NCBI RefSeq assembly: GCF_002264395.1
Contig: NZ_NFVA01000034.1
Span: forward strand, 1 to 64,000
DNA length: 64,000 nucleotides
DNA from: Paenibacillus sp. VTT E-133291
GTDB taxonomy: Bacteria; Bacillota; Bacilli; Paenibacillales; Paenibacillaceae
Reading direction: 5' to 3'
In this document: positions 63,862 through 64,000 of the stretch, piece after piece
Layout of the letters: each line of letters begins with the position of its first letter
Numbering within the stretch: position 1 is the first letter of the stretch
Notes under the pieces: model-generated
Databases searched by the model: none
Told to the model about the DNA's origin: nothing
Seen by the model: the letters and a program-made list of their open reading frames with translations, nothing else
Made by a program: the position numbers and the translations under genes

Positions 63862-64000
63862 TTATTTCACCGTTTCACTCTTTACCAACAAAGCCACCGA
63901 CTCCACATGTGTTGTGCTGGGAATAGGAACACGAATCACTCCCTTCATTTCTCGAGGACTTTTTTCCAATATGCTTATGCATTTTACTCCTGCTTTGAAC
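63862..64000 (-). CDS. 3' end of an unidentified gene (possibly RNA methyltransferase-like)
   Basis: The minus strand is open from the window edge to a TAA at 63862. It encodes about 45 residues ending PIPSTTHVESVALLVKSETV plus Lys. The block TTHVESVALL resembles the C-terminus of RlmD/RumA-type 23S rRNA uracil methyltransferases, but the text before it does not clearly fit. The identity therefore stays open. No start is in the window. Confidence 0.4.
   Translation of the reverse strand, partial: FKAGVKCISILEKSPREMKGVIRVPIPSTTHVESVALLVKSETVK

Overview
The window looks like a chromosomal piece of a Paenibacillus-type bacterium (Bacillales). This rests on strong AGGAGG ribosome sites, a moderate-to-low GC content, YesM/YesN-type two-component pairs, FecCD/Fur siderophore genes, an ECF sigma/DUF4367 pair, GH105 and GH112 sugar enzymes, a DUF4855 exoprotein and an SF0329-type gene. 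No rRNA, tRNA, CRISPR array or phage structural gene was seen.

0-7.5 kb: tail of a DDE transposase, yaaA, a small lipoprotein, a GT-C type membrane glycosyltransferase, an APH-fold kinase next to a deleted VOC gene, a small membrane protein, an AgrC/AgrA-like two-component pair without visible agrB/agrD, and a PD-(D/E)XK remnant. 7.5-19 kb: Na/Pi cotransporter; a GH112 phosphorylase plus GH105 hydrolase with a divergent AraC regulator, pointing to use of pectin (rhamnogalacturonan) fragments; decayed genes; DUF4317; a DAO-type oxidase; a membrane exporter with a PadR regulator. 19-26 kb: a siderophore uptake locus (two FecCD permeases, esterase, binding lipoprotein, AraC-PBP regulator, two Fur boxes), then an anti-sigma/ECF sigma pair.

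26-46 kb is a defence island, nearly all on the minus strand. It holds a DUF3578-McrB-like ATPase with a DUF2357 nuclease, a MazG-like hydrolase, a NERD nuclease, a Spo0E-like protein, an XRE regulator, a complete type I restriction-modification system (hsdM, hsdS, hsdR), an EVE-domain McrB with McrC, a 445-residue membrane protein of unknown function, and a MazG/DUF2075 pair whose second gene is cut short. Two different McrBC-like machines lie within 18 kb.

46-50.7 kb: an alpha-helical protein of unknown function lies between two broken ends of an SF0329 gene. After it comes a six-cysteine peptide system: a 49-residue precursor (scfA) and its radical SAM/SPASM maturase (scfB). A CopZ-like gene interrupted by an in-frame TGA lies upstream.

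50.7-54.4 kb is the most unusual stretch. Single, AT-rich, plus-strand genes (unknown, HNH nuclease, decayed membrane protein, PD-(D/E)XK protein, decayed gene) are separated by GC-rich imperfect palindromes of about 90-160 bp. These palindromes end in a shared motif of the form GAATACA-GAA-CGTTAT, 34-43 bp before the next intact start codon. This is the layout of an integron gene-cassette array with attC-like sites. No integrase is in the window, but a 20-bp inverted repeat resembling a tyrosine-recombinase site sits at the left edge.

54.4-64 kb: an intact SF0329 gene, a secreted DUF4855/discoidin protein, a YesN/YesM pair, a lipid-anchored FMN/FAD flavocytochrome c-type reductase, and the 3' end of an unidentified gene. 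Two diverged copies of an 87-bp sequence lie at 54.6 and 63.75 kb.
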